The notes under the pieces: model-generated
The model's database searches: none
Told to the model about the DNA's origin: nothing
The model's input: the letters and a program-made list of their open reading frames with translations, nothing else
Shown: in pieces, positions 44,532 to 52,580 of the stretch
Numbering within the stretch: the first letter of the stretch is position 1
Layout of the letters: each line of letters begins with the position of its first letter
Position numbers and translations under genes: made by a program
Assembly (NCBI GenBank): GCA_027483535.1
Contig: JAIXUN010000002.1
Location: 620,001 to 684,000 of the forward strand
Origin: a bacterium
GTDB lineage: Bacteria; Armatimonadota; Fimbriimonadia; Fimbriimonadales; Fimbriimonadaceae
DNA length: 64,000 bases
Direction of reading: 5' to 3'

Positions 44532-45530
44532 TTACGCGTTTTGTCGATTGGCCCTCTGGAGCAGCACGGCCAAAAGGATGATAACACCCTTCACGCACCC
44601 CTGCCAGTTAGGATCAACCGAAGCTGTGATTAGCATGTTGGAAATGATTCCTAAAAGAAAAACTCCTAAGATAGTGGTGCCGATTTGACCCTTGCCGCCG
44701 CTGAGACTCGTTCCGCCGATAACCACCGCCGCAATCGCGTCGAGCTCGTAGTTCATTCCCAGCGAAGAGGGCGAAACGCTGCTGAGTCGTGAAGCCTGGC
44801 ACAAACCGGCGAGTCCGGCACAGAAGCCCAGAAACGCATAGGAGGCAACTTTCACCCGAGCGGTATTGATGCCGCTGTAAATGGCGGCTTGCTCGTTGGC
44901 GCCCGTTGCGATCAGGCGCCGACCGTAAACCGACTTGTTCAGCACCCACGCCGCGACCCCCGCCAGGATGAAGAAAAGGAAGATCGGCCATTGGACGACA
45001 AACGGAAGCCCCCGCGAACCAACCGTGAGACCGGGGATCGTGATTCCATCGCCCGCGATCTTGCCAAACGTCTCGAGTCCCGACTTGGCTGTCTGCTCGC
45101 TTGCTTGCGTGAGCGCCAAACCTACCGACCGGAAGGCGACCAACCCTGCGAGCGTCGCAACGAACGGAGGAACTCGACCCGCCGAGATGATCAGTCCGTT
45201 CACCAAACCGGCAACCGTTCCGAAACTAAGGGCGACAAATGCGGCGGCAAAAGTGGCATTGGGATCGGTGCCGACCTTATTCAAGGTGAGCATGGTGAAC
45301 ACACCCACCAGGCCCATCATAGAGCCCACCGAAAGGTCGATTCCGCCGCCGATGATCACCAGCGTCATGCCAACCGCGATCATGCCCACATAAGCGTTTT
45401 GGCTAAGGATGTTGCGAAGGTTGACCGGATCAAGAAACACCTGACCCTGCCAAACAATGTTCACCACGATCAAAACAATGAGCGCAATGAGCACGCCGTG
45501 CTTGGCAACAATCTTTTTGAACTTATCCAT
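44532..45530 (-). CDS. Ribose-type ABC transporter permease
   Basis: A membrane protein of 332 residues with about nine to ten hydrophobic helices, as in RbsC. Family landmarks are GMTLVIIGGGIDLSVGSMMGLVG near 55-77, ALSFGTVAGLVNGLIISAGRVPPFVATLA near 100-128, GLCQASRL and LDAIAAVVIGGTSLSGGKGQIGGTT-like text near 250. It forms the membrane channel with the ATPase encoded 36 nt upstream and the binding protein encoded 8 nt downstream. Confidence 0.92.
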   Translation of the reverse strand: MDKFKKIVAKHGVLIALIVLIVVNIVWQGQVFLDPVNLRNILSQNAYVGMIAVGMTLVIIGGGIDLSVGSMMGLVGVFTMLTLNKVGTDPNATFAAAFVALSFGTVAGLVNGLIISAGRVPPFVATLAGLVAFRSVGLALTQASEQTAKSGLETFGKIAGDGITIPGLTVGSRGLPFVVQWPIFLFFILAGVAAWVLNKSVYGRRLIATGANEQAAIYSGINTARVKVASYAFLGFCAGLAGLCQASRLSSVSPSSLGMNYELDAIAAVVIGGTSLSGGKGQIGTTILGVFLLGIISNMLITASVDPNWQGCVKGVIILLAVLLQRANRQNA

Positions 45531-45566
45531 CCCCGAATCTTCTCCTTAAGGTCTCTCTATCAACAA

Positions 45567-47006
45567 TTAAGCGGCACCGCTCTCCGACTTTCCGAGCCCG
45601 GCAGCAAGCGCCATGATGCTGGACTCCGAAAGCTCCTCTCGGTCCAATTCCCCAACCGGGGCAAAATCTTTGAACACCACCACTCGGTGACTCAGACCGA
45701 TCAGTTCCGGCAACTCGCTGGAAATCAAAATCACCGCCGTTCCGTTGGCGGCTAGGTCGGCAATGATCTGGTAAATCTCCGCCTTGGCTCCCACGTCCAC
45801 GCCCCGAGTCGGCTCGTCCAGAATCAGCAGTTCGGGCTGAATGGTGAGCCACTTGGCAATAGAGCACTTTTGCTGGTTGCCGCCCGAAAGGGAAGTCATC
45901 GGCAATTCCGGAGTCTTGGTTTTGATCCCGAGCTTTGCAATCCATTCGTCGGCGTTCGCCTTTCGCTTGGCATTGGTGTTGAGGGTGCCCAGGTTGGCAA
46001 GGCCGATGTTGTCGATGATCGACATGGAGGTCACCAGACCTTTGCCTTTGCGATCCTCGCTGACGTAACCGATCCAGCCTGCCTCGTTCACACTTCGAAA
46101 TTGGTGCGTTTTTCCGCCGCGCTTCACCCACTTCTTAGGCGACCTCAGTCCGAGTAAGCCCTCGCAAAACTCGGTTCGACCCGAGCCGATCAACCCGCCC
46201 AGCCCCAGAATCTCGCCTTTGCGAACAAAGAAACCTTCGAACTCCGCAAACGGCTCGTCGGAGGTCGCTTGTCCTTTGGGCGGGTAGACATCCTCAATCG
46301 AACGACCCACCATCATGTCGGCCAGTTGCCGCTCGGTCATTTGCTTCGGGTCGGCCTCGCCGACCTTCACGCCGTCTCGCAAGCAAACCAGCCGATCGCA
46401 GAGCCGCAGAATCTCGGGCAGTCGGTGGCTCACATACAGAACCGATATCCCTTCTGCCTTCAGGTCGAAGATGAGTTGGAAGAGCTTCTCGGACTCCACA
46501 TCGCTCAGCACGGCCGTGGGCTCGTCGAAGATCACTAACTTGGCGTTCTCGCTCACTGCTTTGGCGATCTCGACCAGTTGCTGCTCGGCAACACTCAGCT
46601 CTCTGCAGAGAGTTTGGGGGGCAAATTTTGCGCCTACTCGGGCAAGAAGCTTTTCGGCCTTGACCCGAGTCTCCGCCCGGTTCACGGTGACACCGCCGAT
46701 CTCCCGCCCAAGGAACAGGTTGTCCTCCACGCTCAGGGTGGGGATCAGGTTCAGCTCTTGGTGAACCATCGCAATGCCCGCGTGCATGGCGTCCACGGGT
46801 TTTTTGAAGTGCATCGGCTTGCCGAAGAGCTCGATGGAGCCGGAAGTCGGCGAGACGATCCCGCTGAGCAGCTTCATCAGGGTGCTCTTGCCCGCGCCGT
46901 TTTCGCCGATGACGCCGATGACTTCGCCCGGTTGAACGTCGAAAGCAAAGTCGCGTAAAGCAACCGTCGCGTCGTACGCCTTCGTCAACCCACGGGTCGA
47001 TAGCAT
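45567..47006 (-). CDS. Ribose-type ABC transporter ATPase, double domain
   Basis: A protein of 479 residues with two fused nucleotide-binding domains like RbsA/MglA. Domain 1 has Walker A GENGAGKS, signature LSVAEQQLVEIA and Walker B LVIFDEPTAVL. Domain 2 has the degenerate Walker A GLIGSGRTE, signature LSGGNQQKCSIAKWL, and LILDEPTRGVDVGAK. The first gene of the operon, it is transcribed ahead of the permease and binding protein. It powers import of a sugar that cannot be named. The fusion and degeneracy of the second Walker A are usual for the family. Confidence 0.93.
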   Translation of the reverse strand: MLSTRGLTKAYDATVALRDFAFDVQPGEVIGVIGENGAGKSTLMKLLSGIVSPTSGSIELFGKPMHFKKPVDAMHAGIAMVHQELNLIPTLSVEDNLFLGREIGGVTVNRAETRVKAEKLLARVGAKFAPQTLCRELSVAEQQLVEIAKAVSENAKLVIFDEPTAVLSDVESEKLFQLIFDLKAEGISVLYVSHRLPEILRLCDRLVCLRDGVKVGEADPKQMTERQLADMMVGRSIEDVYPPKGQATSDEPFAEFEGFFVRKGEILGLGGLIGSGRTEFCEGLLGLRSPKKWVKRGGKTHQFRSVNEAGWIGYVSEDRKGKGLVTSMSIIDNIGLANLGTLNTNAKRKANADEWIAKLGIKTKTPELPMTSLSGGNQQKCSIAKWLTIQPELLILDEPTRGVDVGAKAEIYQIIADLAANGTAVILISSELPELIGLSHRVVVFKDFAPVGELDREELSESSIMALAAGLGKSESGAA

Positions 47007-47068
47007 CGTGGGCGTAATTTACCCGCGATCAACGATGTATCGGGCGGGTAGGGGGCTGCTAAAGTCAG

Positions 47069-47554
47069 CTACTCTCGCAGAAGATCGGGGTGATGCTGTC
47101 GCAAGTAGGTCAAGGCCTCGTCTATCGTCTTGTCCATTCCCTGGAAAGTGACAACAAGCGGCGAGACGCCGATTGACGGGTTTGCGCGAGCAAACGCCGC
47201 GCGATACTTTGGGAGCCGAGCAATATAGGGCTCGGGGTCGCTCACCTCTATCTTTAAAAACCTTTGCCCCTGGATTCGGGTCTCGGAGATCGCTCGAATC
47301 TCCTTCCAAGGAATTGTCCCATATTCGATCGCGTAGCTATGAATCCCAACATCGTCGAAAACTACGAGCGGTTGAGTGTTCAAGAATTGCTTTGTAAGGA
47401 TAAATGAGCCAAGCCCAAAAAATGCGGTTCCAAACAGCCCCGTGGTGCGCATCCTCAGGTCAGGCGTTGCGACGCAGTACAGGCACACCCCGACGAAAAG
47501 AAGGGCGAGTAGAAGGAGCAATCCGGTTTGACGCTTGGAAGTTCGGAACTCCAT
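47069..47554 (-). CDS. Small two-helix membrane protein with PH-like soluble domain
   Basis: A protein of 161 residues from the chosen ATG. Two hydrophobic helices (about 12-30 and 36-55) are followed by a soluble domain with VVFDDVGIHSYAIEYGTIPWKEIRAIS, which resembles bacterial PH-like domains. The frame also opens with a GTG 24 nt upstream. Its function is unknown. It stands upstream of the ABC operon on the same strand with a 62-nt gap, but nothing ties it to transport. Confidence 0.65.
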   Translation of the reverse strand: MEFRTSKRQTGLLLLLALLFVGVCLYCVATPDLRMRTTGLFGTAFFGLGSFILTKQFLNTQPLVVFDDVGIHSYAIEYGTIPWKEIRAISETRIQGQRFLKIEVSDPEPYIARLPKYRAAFARANPSIGVSPLVVTFQGMDKTIDEALTYLRQHHPDLLRE

Positions 47555-47611
47555 GATGGCTTGAATGCAAGTTATCACGCGAGAAGATTCTTGATCAAGA
47601 CGCCGCGTTGC

Positions 47612-48088
47612 TCAAGCCTCGACCGTCAACCACGGCATCGGTGACGGCTCTCCCGCCTTCACCCCATCCTTCCACCACTGAACGTTCGTCACCCCTTTTG
47701 CCGAGCCCAGAATCTCGGTGGTTTTGATGATGACCTTGTCCATCAGCGCCGCGCCCATGGGTCGGAGCTTCTTGTTGAATACCGCCTTCAGCGCAGAGAT
47801 GCGATCATCAAAGCTAAGGCAAGTGAAAGCGGGTTCTCCGTCCTCGGCCTCGTAGAAAGCGACCGTGATCATCACCACATCCGATCCAAGGTCGATGGGA
47901 ATGTCGAGCACCCATCCGAAATCTTCCTGATAGAAGTCGATGTTGGTATCGGGGAGCGCAAAGCACAACTCTCGATGAAACCACCGACCAAAATCCTCCG
48001 CCGCGCAGCAAGAGTTGATGTGCTCCTCTTGCAACTCGACCGAAAACCCGGGTGTATCAAACGTCGCAAAGCGAGCAAGGGTTGGCAT
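47612..48088 (-). CDS. Uncharacterised cytosolic protein
   Basis: A protein of 158 residues with no signal peptide or membrane helix. It has alternating strands such as GWVLDIPIDLGSDVVMITVAFYEAE, and the polar C-terminus ends PSPMPWLTVEA. I do not recognise a family. The ATG at 48088 is the only sensible start. It is followed on the same strand by the PH-like membrane protein gene with a gap of about 60 nt. Confidence 0.65.
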   Translation of the reverse strand: MPTLARFATFDTPGFSVELQEEHINSCCAAEDFGRWFHRELCFALPDTNIDFYQEDFGWVLDIPIDLGSDVVMITVAFYEAEDGEPAFTCLSFDDRISALKAVFNKKLRPMGAALMDKVIIKTTEILGSAKGVTNVQWWKDGVKAGEPSPMPWLTVEA

Positions 48089-48227
48089 TGGCGTTAGTAT
48101 CTAATTAATGAATTTGTTCAATCAAGATAAATCAGAGATAGAGTGCTCCCATTTTTAGGTAACGCATGTTTCCAGCGGTTAGGAGTCCTTCCTGATCGCA
48201 TTACTAACACTTTTAGGCACTAATGCG

Positions 48228-48251
48228 GGGTGGGGAAAGATTCCCCCACCC
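48228..48251. other. Hairpin downstream of the repeat-containing lipoprotein gene
   Basis: GGGTGGGG at 48228-48235 pairs with CCCCACCC at 48244-48251 around an 8-nt loop. It lies about 30 nt after the minus-strand stop at 48283. No T-run follows, so termination is unproven. Between here and 48088 the only other feature is a weak GCATTA/TAATGC dyad (48198-48226). Confidence 0.35.
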
Positions 48252-48282
48252 GGCTTGGCCCTTCGGTCTCCCCTTTGACCGC

Positions 48283-49464
48283 CTAGAACGAGCTTCCTCC
48301 GGTTGGGGGGCTACTGGAAGTAGAAGCACGAACCACAGAGATATCGTTCACCCCGACGCCCGGCAGCGTGATCTTTGCAACCTGCACAAAAGAAGAGCCT
48401 TGTTGCTTGAACGCGAGGATGTTGGCCGTTGTTGTTGGTGCATCCGGCGGTGTCTGCTGACCACAGGCGAACACAATCTCGTCGCCGGGCTCGAAGACGT
48501 TTTGCGCAACCTGCAATCCGGCAGAAGAAAACCCTGTCATTGCGCTCAATCCAATCAACCCGAACGAGGAGTTCAGGTGAACAAGTTGTCCCTTATCCCG
48601 CTCGACCATCAGGAAGGTGCCGTCGCGAAGTTCGACCGTACTCCCGGCTCGAAAACCGAGGATTCGGGAATCCATCACCGTTCTATCCAGCACCGGCGCG
48701 GTTGCACTCCACGTGTACCGATTCGTAATGGTTTGGTTGGCGCCGTTCCAAAGCGTCAACAGGAACGATCCGTCGCGAAGAGGGGTGATCCGAGCATCCG
48801 ACCCGCCACCGCCCGATCGAGAGAATCGGTATCCGGTCGGTACAGGCAATGCGTTGATGCTCAACGTGGCGCCCGCCGAACTGTTTAGCATAATCGCGAC
48901 GTTGTCTTTGCTTGCCACCCTCATATGAGAGGCAACGACCATCGAGCCATCCGGCAGAATCGCCGTTCCCGGCTGGTGACCGTCGCTGGCGTACGCAAGA
49001 GAGCCCATGCTCGATATTCCTGCATTGAATCGAATGTTCTCCTTAGCCCCATGATGGGTGACGTAGAACTCGGCCCACAAATCGCCGGAAACGCTCTTGG
49101 AGGAGCGCACGTTTCTGGTCACCGGAATGCCATGCCCAGAGATGTCCTGCACCTTGTATTCGAGCTTTCCATTCTTGGGGGTTACGCTAATGGCTTCGGT
49201 TGGCGAGACCCCAACAATCTGAACGTTGGAGACGAAAGTCGTGCCGCCCGTTGTCGAGCCCCCCGCCCCTAAGCCGCCCGCCCCTAAGCCGCCCGTACCG
49301 GTGCCGCCCGTACCGGTGCCGCCCGTAGTAGAGCCATCTGCTCCCATTGCGTCGCCAGAAGTCGATCCGGTAACCGGTGATCCCGCCCCTCCACCACAAG
49401 CAATGATCGTCATAAAGAGTGCGCCGACAGCAACACCAGAGATCCATTTTCTAGTCGTTTTCAT
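48283..49464 (-). CDS. Lipoprotein with repeat linker and beta-propeller-like domain
   Basis: A protein of 393 residues with a lipobox (TIIAC, C23). The next 55 residues form a Gly/Thr-rich linker with short repeats, encoded by four 15-nt units. The remainder is beta-rich; phrases such as GTAILPDGSMVVASHMRV, ITPLRDGSFLLTLWNG and STVELRDGTFLMVERD recur and suggest blades of a propeller. It is probably anchored in a membrane and exposed to the periplasm or outside. No catalytic motif was seen. The C-terminus is Ser/Pro/Gly-rich. Confidence 0.7.
   Translation of the reverse strand: MKTTRKWISGVAVGALFMTIIACGGGAGSPVTGSTSGDAMGADGSTTGGTGTGGTGTGGLGAGGLGAGGSTTGGTTFVSNVQIVGVSPTEAISVTPKNGKLEYKVQDISGHGIPVTRNVRSSKSVSGDLWAEFYVTHHGAKENIRFNAGISSMGSLAYASDGHQPGTAILPDGSMVVASHMRVASKDNVAIMLNSSAGATLSINALPVPTGYRFSRSGGGGSDARITPLRDGSFLLTLWNGANQTITNRYTWSATAPVLDRTVMDSRILGFRAGSTVELRDGTFLMVERDKGQLVHLNSSFGLIGLSAMTGFSSAGLQVAQNVFEPGDEIVFACGQQTPPDAPTTTANILAFKQQGSSFVQVAKITLPGVGVNDISVVRASTSSSPPTGGSSF
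49265..49324. repeat. Four 15-nt tandem units, in AABB order, in a lipoprotein linker
   Basis: GCCCCTAAGCCGCCC occurs twice (49265-49294), followed by GTACCGGTGCCGCCC twice (49295-49324). On the coding (minus) strand they encode Gly/Thr-rich linker residues. The arrangement suggests replication slippage of two neighbouring units. Confidence 0.9.
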
Positions 49465-49533
49465 TTCGTTCTAACCTGCTCGCCGCCCTTTTTTGAGTAG
49501 GCAACGGTTGTTAGATGAAATGGTGAGGCCAGA

Positions 49534-49567
49534 ACAAAAAACGGCCTGTGAGCATCCTCACAGGCCG
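49534..49567 (-). terminator. Rho-independent terminator after the VOC dioxygenase gene
   Basis: CGGCCTGTGAG at 49542-49552 pairs with CTCACAGGCCG at 49557-49567 around a 4-nt loop. On the minus strand it is followed by a T-run (49535-49541). It lies about 20 nt after the stop of the 49590 gene. Confidence 0.88.
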
Positions 49568-49589
49568 CATGTGATCTCACCCGAAGCGG

Positions 49590-50510
49590 TTACTTCGAGC
49601 CGTAACTCGGGGCCGGAAGCGGTCGCAGACCCGCTTCGATCGCCTCCCGACGATCTGCCATGAACGGCGGAATAGAAACCTTCTCGCCCAGCGATTCCAG
49701 AGGCTCGTCGATGTGCATCCCTGGACCGTCCGTCGCGATCTCGAACAGCACCCCGCCCGGCTCCCTGAAGTAGAGCGAATGGAAGTAGTAGCGATCGACA
49801 TAGCCGCTGGTTCGAAAACCAACGCCCTCTAATCGCTCCTGAATCTCGCGCATGTGGTCGTCGTCCACGGCTCGGAAAGCCACGTGGTGAACGCCACCCG
49901 CACCCGAAAAACCGCGCTGCGCCGAGCCCGTGACTCGGACCTGAGCCACCGAATCCTCGGTGCGAACCTCAAAAACGTCATCGTCCACCTGAGCAAAGCC
50001 CAGCATCTGAACCAAAGTCGCCGCAGTTGCTTGTGGGTTCGCCGAATCCAGGTCGACCCCCAAAATGCCTTGCAGAGCGTGCTCCGCAGGGACCGATTTG
50101 TCCCAAGGAACGATCTCGCCGGGGAAGCCCTCATTAGAAACAAGTGCCAATCGTTGACCCTCGGGATCGGAAGCGAGAATGCGAATCTCTTCCCGATCCA
50201 CAAAGGCGTCTACCGCCTTGAGTCGTTCTTCCCAGAAGTCAAAAGACTCCGGATTCACCCGAAGCGAGGTCAAACCGACCGTGCCCGCCCCTGGACGGGT
50301 TTCGCCCGAATTCGGCCAATCGAAAAACGTAAAGTCGGTCCCGGGCGAACCGACCGCATCGGCATAGAACAGGTGATACGCCTGCACATCGTCTTGGTTG
50401 ATGCTCTTCTTCACCAACCGAAATCCCATGACTCCGGTGTAGAAGTCGAGGTTCTTCTCGATATTGGCACTGATGGCGGTGACGTGGTGGATGCCAAGAA
50501 CGGGTCTCAT
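49590..50510 (-). CDS. VOC-family ring-cleaving dioxygenase (MhqO-like)
   Basis: A protein of 306 residues with two vicinal-oxygen-chelate modules. It opens MRPVLGIHHVTAIS, and the second module has GGVHHVAFRAVDDD. GVLFEIATDGPGM near the C-terminus supplies the third metal ligand (E). These features fit MhqO-type quinone- or catechol-cleaving enzymes, which handle quinone stress. The ATG at 50510 is preferred as it begins the conserved region. An in-frame start 18 nt upstream is possible. Direct and inverted ACGGT-type motifs lie in the divergent upstream region. Confidence 0.85.
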   Translation of the reverse strand: MRPVLGIHHVTAISANIEKNLDFYTGVMGFRLVKKSINQDDVQAYHLFYADAVGSPGTDFTFFDWPNSGETRPGAGTVGLTSLRVNPESFDFWEERLKAVDAFVDREEIRILASDPEGQRLALVSNEGFPGEIVPWDKSVPAEHALQGILGVDLDSANPQATAATLVQMLGFAQVDDDVFEVRTEDSVAQVRVTGSAQRGFSGAGGVHHVAFRAVDDDHMREIQERLEGVGFRTSGYVDRYYFHSLYFREPGGVLFEIATDGPGMHIDEPLESLGEKVSIPPFMADRREAIEAGLRPLPAPSYGSK

Positions 50511-50604
50511 GTTTGCTCTTGCTTCCATCCTACGCGCCGCAAGTCCGGTGGGTCTGTATCCCCAACTACAAACCTTTCACACTCGTCGATCGCCTACAAA
50601 CGAA

Positions 50605-50632
50605 ACCGTTTTTACGGTGAAACGTTTACGGT
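50605..50632. promoter_or_regulatory. Cluster of ACGGT-type repeats in a divergent promoter region
   Basis: ACCGT (50605-50609) is the inverse of ACGGT (50614-50618) around TTTT. TTTACGGT occurs twice, at 50611-50618 and 50625-50632, 14 nt apart, and an AAACGTTT palindrome lies between. Such spacing of three related motifs suggests a regulator binding site for the VOC dioxygenase gene or the short ORF at 50637. Confidence 0.4.
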
Positions 50633-50636
50633 TGGT

Positions 50637-50768
50637 ATGGAAGAGCAATCCCAATCCCGAATCCTAGATGTTGTTGGGTCTACGGTGGACTGCGTTTTTA
50701 GCATCGGCGAGGTTGTATGGTCGCTGATTGTTGTTGTCGGCGAGTGCTTGGGCAGTATGATCCCCTAG
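50637..50768 (+). CDS. Possible small single-helix membrane protein
   Basis: A 43-residue open frame starting with ATG. A polar N-terminus (MEEQSQSRIL) is followed by one hydrophobic stretch of about 25 residues (DCVFSIGEVVWSLIVVVGE) and LGSMIP. It is too short to identify. No strong ribosome site precedes it. It lies between the dioxygenase and YjbR genes, just after the ACGGT motif cluster. It may be chance. Confidence 0.3.
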   Translation: MEEQSQSRILDVVGSTVDCVFSIGEVVWSLIVVVGECLGSMIP

Positions 50769-50800
50769 CCTGCCTGATCCCTTTGCCTGCCTGATCCCTT
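50768..50800. repeat. Direct repeat of 16 nt upstream of the YjbR gene
   Basis: GCCTGCCTGATCCCTT occurs at 50768-50783 and again at 50785-50800, a 17-nt period. It ends 18 nt before the YjbR start. A partial third copy (GATCCC) lies just upstream. Confidence 0.8.
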
Positions 50801-50818
50801 AGACTGTTTGAAGTCTCT

Positions 50819-51196
50819 ATGACCACTCACGACGACCTGCGAACAATTTGCCTCGCCCTCCCTGGCTCTATCGAAGGCGAAGATCGATTCGGTTTCGGGG
50901 TGGAGGTGAAGGGCAAGGTAAAGGGCTATTGCTGGACCTGGTTGGAACGGCTAGAACCAAAGAAGGCTCGCGTTCCCAACGATCGCGTGCTGGCAATTAA
51001 AACGCCAAGCCTGCAAGCCAAAGAACTTCTGCTGGCCTCCGAACCCGTCCGATTCTTTACCGAGGATCACTACAACGGCTACCCGGCGATCATGGTGAGA
51101 CTTGATCTGGTCGAGCCGGAGGAATTGGTCGACCTTCTCCAGCAAGCGCACGAATCGGTACTTCCCAAGCCAAAAGGGAAGAGAAACGGCCTGTGA
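50819..51196 (+). CDS. MmcQ/YjbR-family protein
   Basis: A protein of 125 residues matching the YjbR/MmcQ fold: an N-terminal helix with LRTICLALPGSIEGEDRF, a beta sheet with FGVEVKGKVKGYCWTW, and the C-terminal GYPAIMVRLDLVEPEELVDLLQQAHESV. Family members fold like the CyaY/DUF419 group and probably bind DNA or proteins, but the role is not defined. A short basic tail (KPKGKRNGL) ends it. The neighbour on the other strand is a nucleotidyltransferase; the two converge with a 27-nt gap. Confidence 0.82.
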   Translation: MTTHDDLRTICLALPGSIEGEDRFGFGVEVKGKVKGYCWTWLERLEPKKARVPNDRVLAIKTPSLQAKELLLASEPVRFFTEDHYNGYPAIMVRLDLVEPEELVDLLQQAHESVLPKPKGKRNGL

Positions 51197-51223
51197 AACA
51201 CCCGGAACGGACCCCCTCAAAAG

Positions 51224-52036
51224 TTAAGGGTTAACCGCTAACTTCAGCGTGGATCGGAAGAACTCATTGAGACAGTCATTGTTCACGTGCCGCGCCGGTG
51301 TCTGCCGCTCTAGAGTGGCTATCGCTTCTTCTAGCCACTCCATCTGGCCCGCGATGAATGTGTCCAGCACCTGGTTGGGACTTCCCGCGCCCACCTCAGA
51401 AGTCACCTTTTTCACAGTGAGCAACGCTTCGATTTCCGCCATGACCTCAGTTTCGGATCTGATCAAATCAAGGAGCTTGCCAAACTCAATCGGTGGAATC
51501 GAACGATGATCAAGGATCCACCGGGCGGCCAAAAGAGCTCGGAGTACATAGAAGTACTTCTTCAGCTTCACCGACCCTTCTTCCATGCCACGCCGAAGAA
51601 GCGCTTCGTTGCTCTTTGCCATGCTGAAGTAGTGCTTCGAGCCTGCAAGAGGCGAGTAAGTCGATTCGAGCAACCGTAAGAGATCCGCTCGAAAGCCCTC
51701 TTGTTGCCGATACACGATGGGAGATTGGAGCCACTCCACCAAACTTGGATTACTCTTCGCCATCAGGTTGAGAGCTTTTCTAATATCCCAGCCACTGATG
51801 TCCATGTCGTCCACCAGGGGATACTCGATCACATCTCGCTTAGCAGCAACATCAATAGATAGGTAGTAGTCGGTGGGATGGATGTAAACAAATCGGACGT
51901 CATAGTCGCTGTCCGGAGACGCAAAACCCCATGCGCGACTACCCGACTCGATGGCGAACAACACCCGCACACCATGTTCTCGTTCGGCGATTTCAAGCCG
52001 CTTCAGCGCTTCATCATGAGCTCGTTTGTCGACCAT
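51224..52036 (-). CDS. Predicted nucleotidyltransferase (RlaP/YcgL-like)
   Basis: A protein of 270 residues. The nucleotidyltransferase signature is GSRAWGFASPDSDYDVRFVY (near residue 33), followed by VIEYPLVDDMDISGWDIRKALNLM and NPSLVEWLQSPIVY. These match the RlaP-type family, which is linked to RNA repair in some genomes. The ATG at 52036 is preferred because relatives begin near it; a GTG 24 nt upstream is possible. A matching ligase gene is not in the window. Whether it acts on RNA or a protein is unknown. Confidence 0.82.
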   Translation of the reverse strand: MVDKRAHDEALKRLEIAEREHGVRVLFAIESGSRAWGFASPDSDYDVRFVYIHPTDYYLSIDVAAKRDVIEYPLVDDMDISGWDIRKALNLMAKSNPSLVEWLQSPIVYRQQEGFRADLLRLLESTYSPLAGSKHYFSMAKSNEALLRRGMEEGSVKLKKYFYVLRALLAARWILDHRSIPPIEFGKLLDLIRSETEVMAEIEALLTVKKVTSEVGAGSPNQVLDTFIAGQMEWLEEAIATLERQTPARHVNNDCLNEFFRSTLKLAVNP

Positions 52037-52117
52037 AAGAGGGAGTATGACTTGGTCCACCCTGATCTCGTTTCTGACTAGGAGGAGATGAGCTCATGGG
52101 AAGAGTGCTTCTCCTTT

Positions 52118-52525
52118 CTAGTCTGGATTAACTTGCTGCGGCTTGTATCTAGGCATCTGAGAAACCGAAATTGCGGACATGTGGACCGGGCAGAGTACGG
52201 TGAGGATAAAGGCGACCAAGATAAAAAGGAACAGTTTGGCGAATTGGAATTTCCGCTGAAGTTGCCGATCTACGAGGAAGCCTGTGAAGTACCAGGCGGT
52301 TAGGAATCCTCCGGCGACCCAATACTCGTCTCTAACCGTGAATGCGGTTCGAGGAATCCCGAGGCTTTTCTGAACGGGAGTCCAGAGCAAAAAAACGGCA
52401 ACCCACACACCGAAAATGATGAGGGGAAGAAAGCCAAGGACCGAGCCGGATTTTGACGACGGTGATCGCGATGTCTCCGCCCGCTCCGGGACAGAGTCCT
52501 GATCATGGCTTGCTTCCTTGTTCAT
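52118..52525 (-). CDS. Small membrane protein of unknown function
   Basis: A protein of 135 residues. A polar, Ser-rich N-terminus (1-28) is followed by three hydrophobic segments (about 30-50, 72-85, 95-115). The start is the ATG at 52525. No family is recognised. It lies upstream of the nucleotidyltransferase gene on the same strand with an 81-nt gap, so a link is possible but unproven. Confidence 0.65.
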   Translation of the reverse strand: MNKEASHDQDSVPERAETSRSPSSKSGSVLGFLPLIIFGVWVAVFLLWTPVQKSLGIPRTAFTVRDEYWVAGGFLTAWYFTGFLVDRQLQRKFQFAKLFLFILVAFILTVLCPVHMSAISVSQMPRYKPQQVNPD

Positions 52526-52580
52526 TTACTCGACTTGAACGAAGCGTAAACCCGACTTTACGAAGCGGTCAATGTTCGTC

